Shown: in pieces, positions 35,884 to 45,362 of the stretch
Numbering within the stretch: position 1 is the stretch's first letter
Layout: each line of letters opens with the position of its first letter
NCBI GenBank assembly: GCA_963707965.1
Contig: CAVPRR010000003.1
Span: 124,001 to 188,000, forward strand
Reading direction: 5' to 3'
Length of the DNA stretch: 64,000 nt
Source of the DNA: VRUE01 sp963707965
GTDB taxonomy: Bacteria > Actinomycetota > Thermoleophilia > Solirubrobacterales > 70-9
The notes under the pieces: generated by a model
What the model was told of the DNA's origin: nothing
The model's database searches: none
The model's input: only the letters and a program-made list of their open reading frames with translations
Made by a program: the position numbers and the translations under genes

Positions 35884-36960
35884 ATGAGCGACACGATGAC
35901 CGAACTTTCCCTGACCCTTTCCGAGCGCCACACGGCGGACTTCGAGATGATCGCCAACGGCGGCTTCGCGCCGCTTGCCGGCTTCCAGGGCGCCGCCGAC
36001 TGGGAGCGCGTCTGCTCGGAGATGCGCACCGCGGACGGCGCCTACTGGCCGATTCCGATCACCCTGGCCTCCGACCTCGATTGCGCGGTCGGCGACGTCG
36101 TCGCCCTGCGCAGTGACGAGGGCAAGCCGGTGGGCCGCCTCACGGTCGAGGAGATCTTCGAGCGCGACACGAAGCGCGAGGCCGAGCAGGTGTACGGCAC
36201 GGCCGACGAGGATCACCCCGGCGTCGCGGCGATCTACGAGGAGGGAGCGCGGTGCATCGCGGGGCCGATCGAGGCCGACGCGCTGCCCGACCACGAGGAC
36301 GCCTTCATGCGCCGCTACCTAACGCCCGAGCAGTCGCGCCGGGCGTTTGCCGAGCGCGGCTGGAAGCGGGTCGTCGCCTTCCAGACCCGCAACCCGATCC
36401 ACCGCGCCCATGAGTACCTGACCAAGGCGGCGCTGGAGACCACCGACGGGCTCTTCATCCACCCGCTGATCGGCAAGACCAAGGCCGGCGACATCCCCGC
36501 CGACGTGCGGATGCGCTGCTATGAGGTGCTGATGGAGAACTACTACCCGCAGGACCGGGTGATCCTCGGCGTCTTCCCCTCGAAGATGCACTACGCCGGG
36601 CCGCGGGAGGCGATCCTGCACGCAATCGCCCGCCGCAACTACGGCGCCACGCACTTCATCGTCGGCCGCGACCACGCCGGCGTGGGCGACTACTACGGCA
36701 CCTACGACGCGCAGAAGATCTTCGACGAGGTCGACACCGAGGAGCTGGGAATCGAACCGCTCTTCTTCGAGCACAGCTTCTGGTGCAACGCCTGCGAGGG
36801 GATGGCGTCGGGCAAGACCTGCCCGCACGACTCCGACGCGCACGTGTTCCTCAGCGGCACGAAGGTGCGCGAGATGCTCGGCAACGGCGAACGGCCCCCG
36901 CAGGAGTTCTCACGCAACGAGGTGGCCGACATCCTGATCGACGCTTACAAGGAGGACTAG
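35884..36960 (+). CDS. sat: Sulfate adenylyltransferase (ATP sulfurylase)
   Basis: 358 residues; a GAGGAG precedes the ATG. The ATP-binding QTRNPIHRAHEYL and GRDHAGVGDYYG motifs are intact. The C-terminal FWCNACEGMASGKTCPHD holds three cysteines, as in many prokaryotic Sat proteins. It activates sulfate with ATP to APS. Eight bases separate it from cysC, so the two are likely coupled. Confidence 0.93.
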   Translation: MSDTMTELSLTLSERHTADFEMIANGGFAPLAGFQGAADWERVCSEMRTADGAYWPIPITLASDLDCAVGDVVALRSDEGKPVGRLTVEEIFERDTKREAEQVYGTADEDHPGVAAIYEEGARCIAGPIEADALPDHEDAFMRRYLTPEQSRRAFAERGWKRVVAFQTRNPIHRAHEYLTKAALETTDGLFIHPLIGKTKAGDIPADVRMRCYEVLMENYYPQDRVILGVFPSKMHYAGPREAILHAIARRNYGATHFIVGRDHAGVGDYYGTYDAQKIFDEVDTEELGIEPLFFEHSFWCNACEGMASGKTCPHDSDAHVFLSGTKVREMLGNGERPPQEFSRNEVADILIDAYKED

Positions 36961-36967
36961 TACAAGC

Positions 36968-37522
36968 ATGGCTGGCGAGAACGGATTCACCCTCTGGTTC
37001 ACCGGGCTCTCGGGGGCCGGGAAGACGACCATCTCGAGGCTTTTGGAGGGCCACCTGCGGGAGCGCGGCTCCAAGCTGGAGATCCTCGATGGCGACATCG
37101 TGCGCGAAAACCTCTCCAAGGGCCTCGGCTTCTCCAAAGAGGACCGCGACACGAACATCCGCCGCATCGCCTTCGTCGCCGACCTGCTCTCCCGCAACGG
37201 GGTGCCGGTGATCACGGCGGCGATCTCCCCCTACGCGGAGATCCGCGCCGAGGCGCGCGAGCTGATGGGCGAGCGCTTCATCGAGGTGTTCGTGAAGGCC
37301 TCGGTCGACACCTGCGCCGAGCGCGACGTCAAGGGCCTCTACGCCAAAGCCTTCGCCGGCGAGATCAAGGAATTCACCGGCGTGTCCGACCCCTACGAGG
37401 CGCCGGACAACCCGGAGGTGACCTGCGACACCGAAGCGGAAACCGCCGAGGAGTCGGCGCAGAAGCTGATCGAGTACCTCGAGCAGCGCGACCTGATTCC
37501 CGCCTCCGCCGTAACCGCCTGA
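36968..37522 (+). CDS. cysC: Adenylylsulfate (APS) kinase
   Basis: 184 residues. P-loop GLSGAGKTTISRLL, DGDIVRENLSKGLGFSKEDR, and the lid FVKASVDTCAERDVKGLYAK then AFAGEIKEFTGVSDPYEAP are complete. It makes PAPS from APS. The upstream reductase uses APS, so PAPS is probably for sulfation rather than assimilation; a secreted sulfatase is encoded 3 kb away. Confidence 0.93.
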   Translation: MAGENGFTLWFTGLSGAGKTTISRLLEGHLRERGSKLEILDGDIVRENLSKGLGFSKEDRDTNIRRIAFVADLLSRNGVPVITAAISPYAEIRAEARELMGERFIEVFVKASVDTCAERDVKGLYAKAFAGEIKEFTGVSDPYEAPDNPEVTCDTEAETAEESAQKLIEYLEQRDLIPASAVTA

Positions 37523-37552
37523 GGGCGGCGGCGGTCCCCTCCCCGGGGCGGG

Positions 37553-38368
37553 CTACCGGCCCTCGGCGCTGGGCACCTGGGGCTCGCCGAGGCCGTAGGT
37601 GTCGTAGGCGCCGAACTCGGCGAACGTCTTGTGGGTTGGGCCGTGGTAGTCGGAGGAGCCGGTTGGAACCAGGCTCAGCTCCTCGCACAGCTCCAGCAGG
37701 TGCGCGGTCTGCTCTTTGCTGTGCGAGGGATAGAAGACCTCGACGCCGTCGACGTCGAGGGCGCGGATCAGGTCGTCCACCTCGTGTGGTGCGGAGATGT
37801 CCCAGTAGGGATGGGCGACGACGGCCACTCCGCCGGCGTCGTGAATCAGTTCCACCGCCTGCTTCGCGGTCGGCCAGCGGCGCGGAACGAAGGCCTTCGC
37901 CCCGGGCACCAGGTACTCCTCGAAGAAGGGCCCGAGGTCCTCGCCGGCGCCCGCCGCCCTGGCGATGTGCGGCCGCCCGATCGAGAGCGCGTCGCCCGCC
38001 TCCCTGACGGCGTCCTCGAGGTGGATGTCGAATCCCTCGCGCCGCAGGTTCTCGATGATCTCGCCGGCCCGCGCCACCCGCTCGTGCTGGGCGCGCTCGC
38101 AGGCGGGAGCGATGCGCCCCAGGTCCACCCAGTAGCCGCAGACGTGCAGGTCTTCGGCGTACTCGTGCACGCACGACATCTCGATTGCCGGGACCAGCTC
38201 CAACCCCGCCCGCTCGGCGGCCTCGGTCGCCTCGGCCACGCCGGCGATCGCGTCGTGGTCGGTCAGCGCGAGCGTGGTCACCCCGGCCTTGGCGGCCTCC
38301 TTGACCACGTCGGCCGGCGCCAGCTGCCCGTCGGACACCGTCGAGTGGCTCTGAAGCTCGATCAGCAT
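37553..38368 (-). CDS. PHP-domain phosphoesterase
   Basis: 271 residues. The first metal motif is LQSHSTVSDGQLAP (H.H replaced by HST, as in many), then TLALTDHDAIAGV, RPHIARA, VVAHPYWD and the final SDYHG. Such proteins (YciV/RNase AM-like) hydrolyse 3',5'-nucleotide bisphosphates or RNA 5' ends. A possible role in recycling pAp left by PAPS use fits its place beside cysC; this is inference from position and family. Confidence 0.85.
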   Translation of the reverse strand: MLIELQSHSTVSDGQLAPADVVKEAAKAGVTTLALTDHDAIAGVAEATEAAERAGLELVPAIEMSCVHEYAEDLHVCGYWVDLGRIAPACERAQHERVARAGEIIENLRREGFDIHLEDAVREAGDALSIGRPHIARAAGAGEDLGPFFEEYLVPGAKAFVPRRWPTAKQAVELIHDAGGVAVVAHPYWDISAPHEVDDLIRALDVDGVEVFYPSHSKEQTAHLLELCEELSLVPTGSSDYHGPTHKTFAEFGAYDTYGLGEPQVPSAEGR

Positions 38369-38381
38369 GGCCCCGCACCCT

Positions 38382-38410
38382 AGAGGCATGACCCACATCT
38401 CGCCTCTGGC
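38382..38410. repeat. ACCCACATC-type repeat with small hairpin
   Basis: AGAGGC and GCCTCT flank GACCCACATCTC in the 72-base gap before the carboxylase gene. It is the same word as in the RTX-gene hairpin (32232-32248) and at 48678, so it belongs to a small repeat family. Confidence 0.5.
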
Positions 38411-38440
38411 TCTCCTGCCGTCCGAATAGACTGCGCCGCC

Positions 38441-40219
38441 GTGTTCGAGAAGGTGCTGATAGCCAACCGCGGCGAGATCGCCATTCGTGTAGCGCGGACG
38501 CTGAAGGAGATGGGGATCGGGTCGGTTGCCGTGTACTCCGACATCGACCGCGACACGCCCCACGTGCGCGAGGCCGATGAGGCCTTCCTGATCGGCCCGG
38601 CCGTCCCGGCGGAGAGCTACCTGAACGTCCTGAGGATCATCGACACCGCCAAGGAGGCCGGCGCGGAGGCGATCCACCCCGGCTACGGGTTCCTGGCCGA
38701 GAACGCCGACTTCGCGCGCGCCTGCGCCGAGGCGGGGATCGCCTTCATCGGCCCGCCGGCGGAGGCGATCGAGGCGATGGGCTCGAAGACGCGGGCGCGG
38801 GAGATCATGGCCGAGGCCGGCGTTCCGATCGTTCCCGGCGCGACCGCTCCCGCCAAGGACGTCGGCGAGGCGGCCAAGCAGGCCGAGGACGCCGGCTACC
38901 CGGTCGCCTGCAAGGCAGCCGGGGGCGGTGGCGGCAAGGGGTTCCGGGTCGCGCTGACGCCCGACGATCTCGAGGAGGCGTTCGAGGGCGCGGCCCGCGA
39001 GGGCGAGAAGTTCTTCTCCGACTCCCGTGTCTACGTGGAGCGCTACCTGGAGGACCCGCGCCACGTCGAGGTGCAGGTGCTCGCCGACTCGCACGGCAAC
39101 GTCATCCACCTCGGCGAGCGCGACTGCTCGATCCAGCGGCGCCACCAGAAGCTGATCGAGGAGGCGCCCGCCCCGCACGTGGACGACGAGATGCGCGAGC
39201 GAATCGGCAAGATCGCCACCGACGCTGCCGCCGCGGTGGGCTACCGCTCGGCCGGGACCGTCGAGGGGCTTCAGGCGGACGGCGAGTACTTCTTCCTCGA
39301 GATGAACACCCGGGTGCAGGTCGAGCACTGCGTGACCGAGATGGTCACCGGCGTCGACATCGTCCGCGAGCAGCTGCTGGTCGCGGCCGGCGAGGCGCTC
39401 TCGGTGTCCCAGGAGGACGTCGAGCTGCGCGGCCACGCGATCGAGTGCCGGATCAACGCCGAGGCGGCCCACAAGAAATTCGCGCCGGCGCCGGGCGCCA
39501 TCGCCACCTACCGCGAGCCGGCCGGACCCGGGGTCCGGGTCGACTCCGGGGTCGAGGCGGGCTCCGAGGTGACCCCGATGTACGACCCGATGGTCGCCAA
39601 GCTGATCGTCTGGGACGTCGACCGGGAGCACTCGACGCGCCGCATGCTGCGCGCCCTGGGCGAGTACGAGGTCGGCGGTCTGACCACGCTGATTCCCTTC
39701 CACAGGGCGATTCTGGGAACCGACCAGTGGGCCCGCGGCGAGACCTGCCGCGACCTGATGGAGGATCGCGAGTGGCTGAAGTCGACGGCGCCGGAGCAGG
39801 CTGTGGAACCGGCGTCGGAGGAGGGCACGGAAGTCGTGGCCCGCGACTACAGGGTCGAGGTCTCCGGCAAGCTCTTCGACGTCAAGGTGATCGGCGAGGC
39901 GCCGGCGGGCGGCACGGCTCCCGCCGCAGGCGGCACGGCTCCCGCGGCGGGCGGCAGGCGCCCGCCGAGGCGAGAGCGAAGCTCAAGCGGCGGCGGCGGC
40001 GCCTCGAGCGAGTCCCTTCCATCGCCGCTGCAGGGGACCGTCCTCAAGGTCGCCGTGGAGCAGGGCGCCACGGTGGAAGAGGGTGACCTGGTCTGCGTGA
40101 TCGAGGCAATGAAGATGGAGAACGAGATCGCCGCCCACCGCTCCGGCAAGGTCACCGCGTTGAACGTCACAGAGGGCGTGGCGGTCTCGAGCGGTGACGT
40201 CCTGGCTGTCATCGAGTAG
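38441..40219 (+). CDS. accA: Acyl-CoA carboxylase alpha chain (biotin carboxylase + BCCP)
   Basis: 592 residues from a GTG. The N-terminal ~450 residues form biotin carboxylase (KVLIANRGEIAIRVARTLKE; ATP-grasp GGGGKGFRV; HVEVQVLADSHGNVIHLGER). The C-terminus is a biotinyl domain with EAMKMEN. The linker between has a short in-frame duplication (GGTAPAAGGTAPAAGG) and is Ser/Gly-rich. It carboxylates biotin with ATP and bicarbonate. The partner beta chain is not in this window. Confidence 0.92.
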   Translation: MFEKVLIANRGEIAIRVARTLKEMGIGSVAVYSDIDRDTPHVREADEAFLIGPAVPAESYLNVLRIIDTAKEAGAEAIHPGYGFLAENADFARACAEAGIAFIGPPAEAIEAMGSKTRAREIMAEAGVPIVPGATAPAKDVGEAAKQAEDAGYPVACKAAGGGGGKGFRVALTPDDLEEAFEGAAREGEKFFSDSRVYVERYLEDPRHVEVQVLADSHGNVIHLGERDCSIQRRHQKLIEEAPAPHVDDEMRERIGKIATDAAAAVGYRSAGTVEGLQADGEYFFLEMNTRVQVEHCVTEMVTGVDIVREQLLVAAGEALSVSQEDVELRGHAIECRINAEAAHKKFAPAPGAIATYREPAGPGVRVDSGVEAGSEVTPMYDPMVAKLIVWDVDREHSTRRMLRALGEYEVGGLTTLIPFHRAILGTDQWARGETCRDLMEDREWLKSTAPEQAVEPASEEGTEVVARDYRVEVSGKLFDVKVIGEAPAGGTAPAAGGTAPAAGGRRPPRRERSSSGGGGASSESLPSPLQGTVLKVAVEQGATVEEGDLVCVIEAMKMENEIAAHRSGKVTALNVTEGVAVSSGDVLAVIE

Positions 40220-40330
40220 CCGATCAGCGGCAGCATCGACTGGCCGACCAGCGGCAGCATCGACTGGCCGACCAGCGGCAGCATCGAGTAGCCGACCAGC
40301 GGCAACATCGAGTAGCCGAAATCGAGTAAC
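40220..40330 (+). repeat. 24-bp tandem array (4+ copies) grown from the accA 3' end
   Basis: CCGACCAGCGGCAGCATCGA then CTGG or GTAG is repeated at 40220, 40244, 40268 and 40292, with a fifth broken copy to 40330. Several units contain ATCGAGTAG, the last codons and stop of accA. Confidence 0.95.
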
Positions 40331-40363
40331 CAGATCGCGGAAACGCCCGATGTGCGGGACCGC

Positions 40364-40402
40364 GTTCGCTCTTACTGGCGCTCAGCGACAGTAAAGGCGA
40401 AC
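40364..40402. repeat. 39-bp palindrome, copy 6
   Basis: GTTCGCTCTTACTGGCGCT, a central C, then a right arm with one change (AGCGACAG). It lies in the convergent gap between accA and the sulfatase gene; the remaining sequence to 40498 shows no gene. Confidence 0.85.
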
Positions 40403-40498
40403 GCGCAGCCTGGGGCTGCCGCTCGGCCCTTCTAGGATGCGTACTTCTAGGTAGGGCAGCCGGTAGGCCGCCTGCGACGGACGCCGCTCGCCAATGCT

Positions 40499-42325
40499 CT
40501 ACCGGTTTCGTTCCCGTTCGCGGCGCGCTCGTTCCCGTTCCTGTTCTCGCTGCCGCTGTTCGCGGCGCTTCTTGGCGCGGAATCGCTGGAATTCCCTGCG
40601 GGTCAGCGGCAGCGGCGGCGTCGCTTCGCTGCACTGGCGGCCGACGCAGTCGATCAGACGCGTTATCTGCCGGTGCAGGAAGTTGCGGACGGGGAAGAAG
40701 TTGGGGACCTGCTGCAGCGAGTTGAGCTCGTAGGGGTCGCGGTTGATGTCGTAGAGCTCCTTCTCGCCGGTCGGCCAGGCGATGTACTTGTAGGGGCCGA
40801 GGCGGATTCCCGCGTAGTCCTTGGGCGGCGCCAGCAGCGAGGCCCTGGCGCCACCACCCTGCGCCTGCCGGCGTGCCAGCGGTCGAACGTGCGAGATCGC
40901 ACCGTTTTCTTCGACATCGCTCGATTCGACGAAGGACTCGAAGAGGATCGGGCGGCGGGTTCGCAGTTCGGGGTCCGCGAGGTAGGGGACCAGCGACCGT
41001 CCGTCGATGCTCTTGTCGGGTGTGACGCCCGCCAGCCCGAGGATGGTCGGTGCGATGTCGACGTTCGCCGCCAGCTCGCCGGTTTCGCTGCCGGGCGTTA
41101 TCCCGGGCCCACGGATCAGCAGAGGCATGTGGGTGGCCGGCTCATAGGCGAGGAACTTGCCGCCCAGCAGCCGGTGCTCACCGAGGAAGAAGCCGTTGTC
41201 GGAGGTGAAGATCACGTAGGTGTTGGGCAGCCGCTGCATCTGGGCCAGCGTGCCGATCAGCTGCTTGACGCCGTCGTCGATCGCGCGCAGGGACTCGAGC
41301 TGCTTCTCGAAGAAGATGCGGTAGGTGTGCTTGTCGGACGGCGTCAGGTGGGGCGCGTCGCGGATGAACCGCGGCTTATCGCTGACGTTGCCCTCGTCGA
41401 ACCCTTCCGAACGGTCGTGCGGAAGCCGCTTGCCCTTGAACCAGTCGTAGTGGCGCGGTGCCGGCTCGGGCCCGGCCGGTCGGCGGAAGTCGCCGTGTGG
41501 CGCCGTGTAGTCGAGCTGCAGGTAGAGGGGCTGGCCGGACGGCGTGGCGAGCATCTCTTCCCTCGCCAGCCAGTTGAAGACGTCGGTCTCATACACGCAG
41601 GGATGGCCTTCGACCGGCGCGATGGGGCAGCCAAATTCGTCACGCGCCCCGTATTCGCGGGTGTCCCAGCTGCCGGAGTCTCCGAGGGGTCCGTCGATCT
41701 GGCCGTTGTTGTTGAGGAGGTAGCCGTAGAAGTAGTGATAGGTATCGGCATTGAGCGCCGTGTGCCAGGCGTTCCAACCGGGGGGCACCGTGGTCCCGTC
41801 GTCGAAGGGCGCGTCGCCGTAGCCGTTGAGGAACTTGCCGATGTGGATGGTTCGGTAGCCGGCGCCCTGCAGCCAGGTCGCCAGGTTGTGGGTCATCGCG
41901 GCGCGGAAGGAGAAACCGAAGTAGCCGCCATTCGGCTGCACGTTGCCCTTGACGCCGTCGTTGTGCGCGTAGCGCCCGGTCAGCAGGGTGACCCGCGACG
42001 GGCAGCAGAGGGGGTAGGAGACGTAATAGCGGTTGAAGGTCATCCCCCGTTTGGCGATCAGATCCAGGGTGTTGGGCATTGCTCGGGTCGTGGGAGCGCC
42101 GGGGTAGGCCTGGAACGTCGCGTAGAGGCCGTCGAGGGTCTGGTCGTCCGTCTGGATGACGACGAAGTTGGGCGGTTCTTCGTTTGGGTTGAGAGGCGCT
42201 TCTTCTTCCGTGACGGCACGCGCTCCGCTTGCGGTCAGCGCCAGCACAACGAGCAGCGCGAGCAGCCCCGCGGCGAGCGACACCCAGGTGCTTGACTGCA
42301 GGCGGCTTTGGCTGGATCGATGCAT
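40499..42325 (-). CDS. Secreted type I sulfatase
   Basis: 608 residues. A signal peptide (WVSLAAGLLALLVVLALTAS) leads a sulfatase domain with the formylglycine motif in SYPLCCPSRVTLLTGR (C-x-P-S-R) and metal ligands in QTDDQTLDG and FTSDNGFFLGEHRLLGGKF. The C-terminal ~35 residues are a highly charged Arg/Glu/Gln tail (RREQRQREQERERARRERER), not part of the enzyme fold. It hydrolyses a sulfate ester outside the cell; it needs a formylglycine-generating enzyme encoded elsewhere. Confidence 0.9.
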   Translation of the reverse strand: MHRSSQSRLQSSTWVSLAAGLLALLVVLALTASGARAVTEEEAPLNPNEEPPNFVVIQTDDQTLDGLYATFQAYPGAPTTRAMPNTLDLIAKRGMTFNRYYVSYPLCCPSRVTLLTGRYAHNDGVKGNVQPNGGYFGFSFRAAMTHNLATWLQGAGYRTIHIGKFLNGYGDAPFDDGTTVPPGWNAWHTALNADTYHYFYGYLLNNNGQIDGPLGDSGSWDTREYGARDEFGCPIAPVEGHPCVYETDVFNWLAREEMLATPSGQPLYLQLDYTAPHGDFRRPAGPEPAPRHYDWFKGKRLPHDRSEGFDEGNVSDKPRFIRDAPHLTPSDKHTYRIFFEKQLESLRAIDDGVKQLIGTLAQMQRLPNTYVIFTSDNGFFLGEHRLLGGKFLAYEPATHMPLLIRGPGITPGSETGELAANVDIAPTILGLAGVTPDKSIDGRSLVPYLADPELRTRRPILFESFVESSDVEENGAISHVRPLARRQAQGGGARASLLAPPKDYAGIRLGPYKYIAWPTGEKELYDINRDPYELNSLQQVPNFFPVRNFLHRQITRLIDCVGRQCSEATPPLPLTRREFQRFRAKKRREQRQREQERERARRERERNR

Positions 42326-42392
42326 AGGGCGAACGCTGGACGACCTATGGGGTCGAAACCACCCCCGTCAACGAAGTTGCGAACGCTAGACG

Positions 42393-42455
42393 ATCGCCCC
42401 CACGGCACCGCGGGTCGCCCCCACGGCACCGCGGATCGCCCCCACTGCGCCGCAT
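42393..42455. repeat. 21-bp tandem repeat, three copies
   Basis: ATCGCCCCCACGGCACCGCG then G, at 42393, 42414 and 42435 with small changes in the third. It lies upstream of the sulfatase start, beside a pair of CGAACGCT-GACGA words (42329 and 42380). Confidence 0.9.
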
Positions 42456-42495
42456 GACGGGCTCGCGGGCCAATTCAGCGTCCGAGGGCCCGATA

Positions 42496-43179
42496 TCAGG
42501 AAGCGCCGAGCTTTTTCGCTGCGTCGCGGAAGTTCTTGACCGTGGCGCTGGGCGCTTTGCGACCGTCGAGCTTCTGATTGTGGCGGTTGACCCAGATCAC
42601 CGGCACGTTCATCTTCAGCAGCGGAGCGACATCGGTCTCGTAGCTCGAGCCGATGTGCACCCAACCTTTCTTGCCGCCGATCCGCCGGGCGCCCTCTTTG
42701 AAGTGGACGGGGTCCGGCTTGTAGCTGCGCACCTGCTGGGCGGTGACCACGAGGTCGAGTTCGGTGCGAAGGTGGCGGCGGGAAATGCCGAGCAGTTTGT
42801 CGTCGACGTTGGAGATGATCCCGATCTCGTAGCGCTTGGCGAGCCGGTCCATTGCCGCGTTCGCCTCGCGGAAGGGCTGCCAGCGGGCCACGCTGTCGGG
42901 TAGGAACTGGGCGCGCGAGGGCTCGATCTCCCAGCCGATCTCCCCGGCCACCTTGACGATCGTGCGGCGCAGCACCTCCGCGTACAGTTCGTAGGAGCCG
43001 GCCATGATTTCGGCCTGCACCTCCATGAAGCGGGCGAGAAAGCCCGTCTCGTCGAAGCTGAAGCCGTCCTTCTCCGCCTCTTTGTTGCAGGCGTCGATGA
43101 TGCCCTTCTCCCAGTCGATCAGGGTGCCGTAGCAGTCGGCTGTCACCCACTTGATGGTTTTGAGACTGGGAAGAGGCAT
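42496..43179 (-). CDS. HAD hydrolase (haloacid dehalogenase type II-like)
   Basis: 227 residues. Motif I VTADCYGTLIDWEKG holds the nucleophile Asp, motif II GIISNVDDKLLG, motif III lysine in RSYKPDPVHFKEG, and the last acidic motif in VHIGSSYETDVAPL. The type II haloacid dehalogenase group hydrolyses 2-haloacids, but many members are phosphatases of unknown substrate. Confidence 0.85.
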   Translation of the reverse strand: MPLPSLKTIKWVTADCYGTLIDWEKGIIDACNKEAEKDGFSFDETGFLARFMEVQAEIMAGSYELYAEVLRRTIVKVAGEIGWEIEPSRAQFLPDSVARWQPFREANAAMDRLAKRYEIGIISNVDDKLLGISRRHLRTELDLVVTAQQVRSYKPDPVHFKEGARRIGGKKGWVHIGSSYETDVAPLLKMNVPVIWVNRHNQKLDGRKAPSATVKNFRDAAKKLGAS

Positions 43180-43287
43180 CGGCGGCGGCGCATTATGTCA
43201 ATGACCCCCCGTGAGAGCTTCGCGCTTCGATCTTGGATAGGCTGCCGCCGCGCCGCAGGGGCGCGCAGAATGAATTTCCTCCGCTGA

Positions 43288-44460
43288 ATGGACCTCCTCG
43301 AGTATCAGGGCAAGCAGCTTTTCGCCGAGCACGGCATCGCCGTGCCGAGCGGCGAGGTCGCCTCGACCGTCGAGGAGGCGGTGGCGGCGGCCGAGCGGAT
43401 CGGCTACCCATGTGCGATCAAGGCGCAGGTGCTGATCGGCGGGCGCGGCAAGGCCGGCGGGATCAAGATCGCCTCCGACCGCGCCGAGGCCGAGCAGCAC
43501 GCCGGCGCGATCCTCGGCATGGACATCCGCGGCCCGCACGGCGAGGGGCCGTTCACGGTCCACCAGGTCTGGGTCGAGGGCGGCTCCGATATCGCGTCGG
43601 AGTACTACGCGTCGGTGATCCTCGATCGCTCCGAGAAGAAGCTGCTGGCAATGGTTTCCGCCAAGGGCGGGATGGACATCGAGGCCGTCGCCGCTGAGGA
43701 CCCCGATGCCCTGGTCAAGGAGCACATCGACCCGACCCAACCCTTCGATGCCGCCGCAGCGCGGCCGATCGTCGATGCCGCCGGGCTCGACGAGGACATC
43801 CGCGCCGCCGCCGCCGAGGTGCTGGCGAAGCTGGCCGAGGTCGCGGCGGGCGAGGACGCGACCCTGATCGAGGTCAATCCGCTGATCGTCACCGCGGACC
43901 GCGAGGTGGTGGCGCTCGACGCGAAGGTGACCATCGACAACAACTCGCTTTTCCGCCATGAGGATCTGGCCGAGATCGACGCCGAGGCGGTTGCGGACCC
44001 CCAGGAGGCGATGGCGAGGGAGAAGGGCCTCACCTACGTGAAGCTGGACGGCGATGTGGGAATTCTCGGCAACGGCGCCGGGCTCTGCATGTCCACGCTG
44101 GACGTGGTCGCTCAGGCTGGCGGTGCGCCGGCCAACTTCCTCGACGCCGGCGGGGGCTCCAAAGCGGACGCGATCGTCGACGCCCTCGAGGTGATCACCT
44201 CCGACTCAAAGGTGAATGCGATCCTCTTCAACATCTTCGGCGGCATCACCCGTTGCGACGAGATCGCGAAGGGCATTGTCGAGGCGTCCGGGAGCCTCGA
44301 CCTGAAGGTGCCGCTCGTCGTCCGCCTCGATGGCACCAACTCCGAGGAGGGCCTGCGGATTCTCGCCGAGGCGAGCCTGCCGAACCTCCATCAGGAGAAG
44401 ACGATGCTTGGCGCCGCCAAGCGGGTGGTCGAACTGGCGAAGACGGGTGCCACGGCATGA
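43288..44460 (+). CDS. sucC: Succinyl-CoA ligase beta subunit
   Basis: 390 residues. The ATP-grasp domain (LEYQGKQLFAEHGIAVPSGE; KAQVLIGGRGKAGGIKIASD) and CoA-ligase C-half (LGNGAGLCMSTLDVVAQAGG, NFLDAGGGSKAD, FNIFGGITRCDEIAKGI) are complete. With SucD it makes succinate and ATP or GTP from succinyl-CoA in the TCA cycle. sucD follows 13 bases later. No clear Shine-Dalgarno. Confidence 0.95.
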   Translation: MDLLEYQGKQLFAEHGIAVPSGEVASTVEEAVAAAERIGYPCAIKAQVLIGGRGKAGGIKIASDRAEAEQHAGAILGMDIRGPHGEGPFTVHQVWVEGGSDIASEYYASVILDRSEKKLLAMVSAKGGMDIEAVAAEDPDALVKEHIDPTQPFDAAAARPIVDAAGLDEDIRAAAAEVLAKLAEVAAGEDATLIEVNPLIVTADREVVALDAKVTIDNNSLFRHEDLAEIDAEAVADPQEAMAREKGLTYVKLDGDVGILGNGAGLCMSTLDVVAQAGGAPANFLDAGGGSKADAIVDALEVITSDSKVNAILFNIFGGITRCDEIAKGIVEASGSLDLKVPLVVRLDGTNSEEGLRILAEASLPNLHQEKTMLGAAKRVVELAKTGATA

Positions 44461-44473
44461 GGGGCGCCGCTTC

Positions 44474-45346
44474 ATGAGCATCATCGTCGGCGAGAGCACG
44501 AAGCTCGTCGTCTCCGGCCTGACCGGCCGCGAGGGATCCTTCCACGGGCTGCGCAACCGCGACTACGGCACGAACCTCGTCGCCGGGGTGACGCCCGGCA
44601 AGGGGGGCCAGGACGTGGACGGGGTACCGGTCTTCGACTCGATCTCCGAAGCGGTGCAAGAGGCCGGCGCCAACACGTCGATGATCTTCGTCCCGGCGCG
44701 CTTCGCCGCCGCGTCCATCGACGAGGCGATCGACTCCGGCGTCGAAACGGTGATCGCGATCACCGAGGGCATCCCGGTGCTCGACATGCTGAACACCTAC
44801 TGGAAGGCGAAGGAGGCGGGGGTCCGGCTGATCGGTCCCAACTGCCCCGGCGCTCTGTCCCCGGGCAAGGCCAACGTCGGCATCATCCCCGCCCAGTTCT
44901 TCGACCCCGGCAAGATCGGCGTGGTTTCGAAGTCGGGCACGCTGACCTACCAGATCGGCAACGAGCTGAAACAGGCGGGCGAGGGGAACTCTTCGATCGT
45001 CGGCATCGGCGGCGACCCGATCGTCGGCTCTGACTTCATCGACATCCTGGCGCTGTATGAGGCCGACCCTGAGACCGAGCTGATTGTGATGGTCGGCGAG
45101 ATCGGCGGCGACGCCGAGGAGCGCGCCGCCGAGTTCATCGCAGCGGAGATCTCCAAGCCGGTCGTTGCCTACATCGCCGGCTTCACCGCTCCGCCGGGCA
45201 AGCAGATGGGCCACGCCGGCGCGATCATCTCCGGCTCCTCGGGCACCGCGCAGGCCAAGAAGGAGGCGCTCGAGGCCAAGGGCGTGCGGGTCGGCGAAAG
45301 CCCGACCGAGACGGCGCAGATCGCCGTCGAAGTCCTGCGGGGCTAG
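44474..45346 (+). CDS. sucD: Succinyl-CoA ligase alpha subunit
   Basis: 290 residues from ATG 44474. The CoA-binding fold (LVVSGLTGREGSFHGLRNRD; GVTPGKGGQDVDGVPVFDSI) and the phospho-histidine region MGHAGAIISGSSGTAQAKKE are present. It forms the catalytic complex with SucC. A 32-bp tandem array begins 17 bases after its stop. Confidence 0.95.
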   Translation: MSIIVGESTKLVVSGLTGREGSFHGLRNRDYGTNLVAGVTPGKGGQDVDGVPVFDSISEAVQEAGANTSMIFVPARFAAASIDEAIDSGVETVIAITEGIPVLDMLNTYWKAKEAGVRLIGPNCPGALSPGKANVGIIPAQFFDPGKIGVVSKSGTLTYQIGNELKQAGEGNSSIVGIGGDPIVGSDFIDILALYEADPETELIVMVGEIGGDAEERAAEFIAAEISKPVVAYIAGFTAPPGKQMGHAGAIISGSSGTAQAKKEALEAKGVRVGESPTETAQIAVEVLRG

Positions 45347-45362
45347 CCCAGGGCACCCCTCT

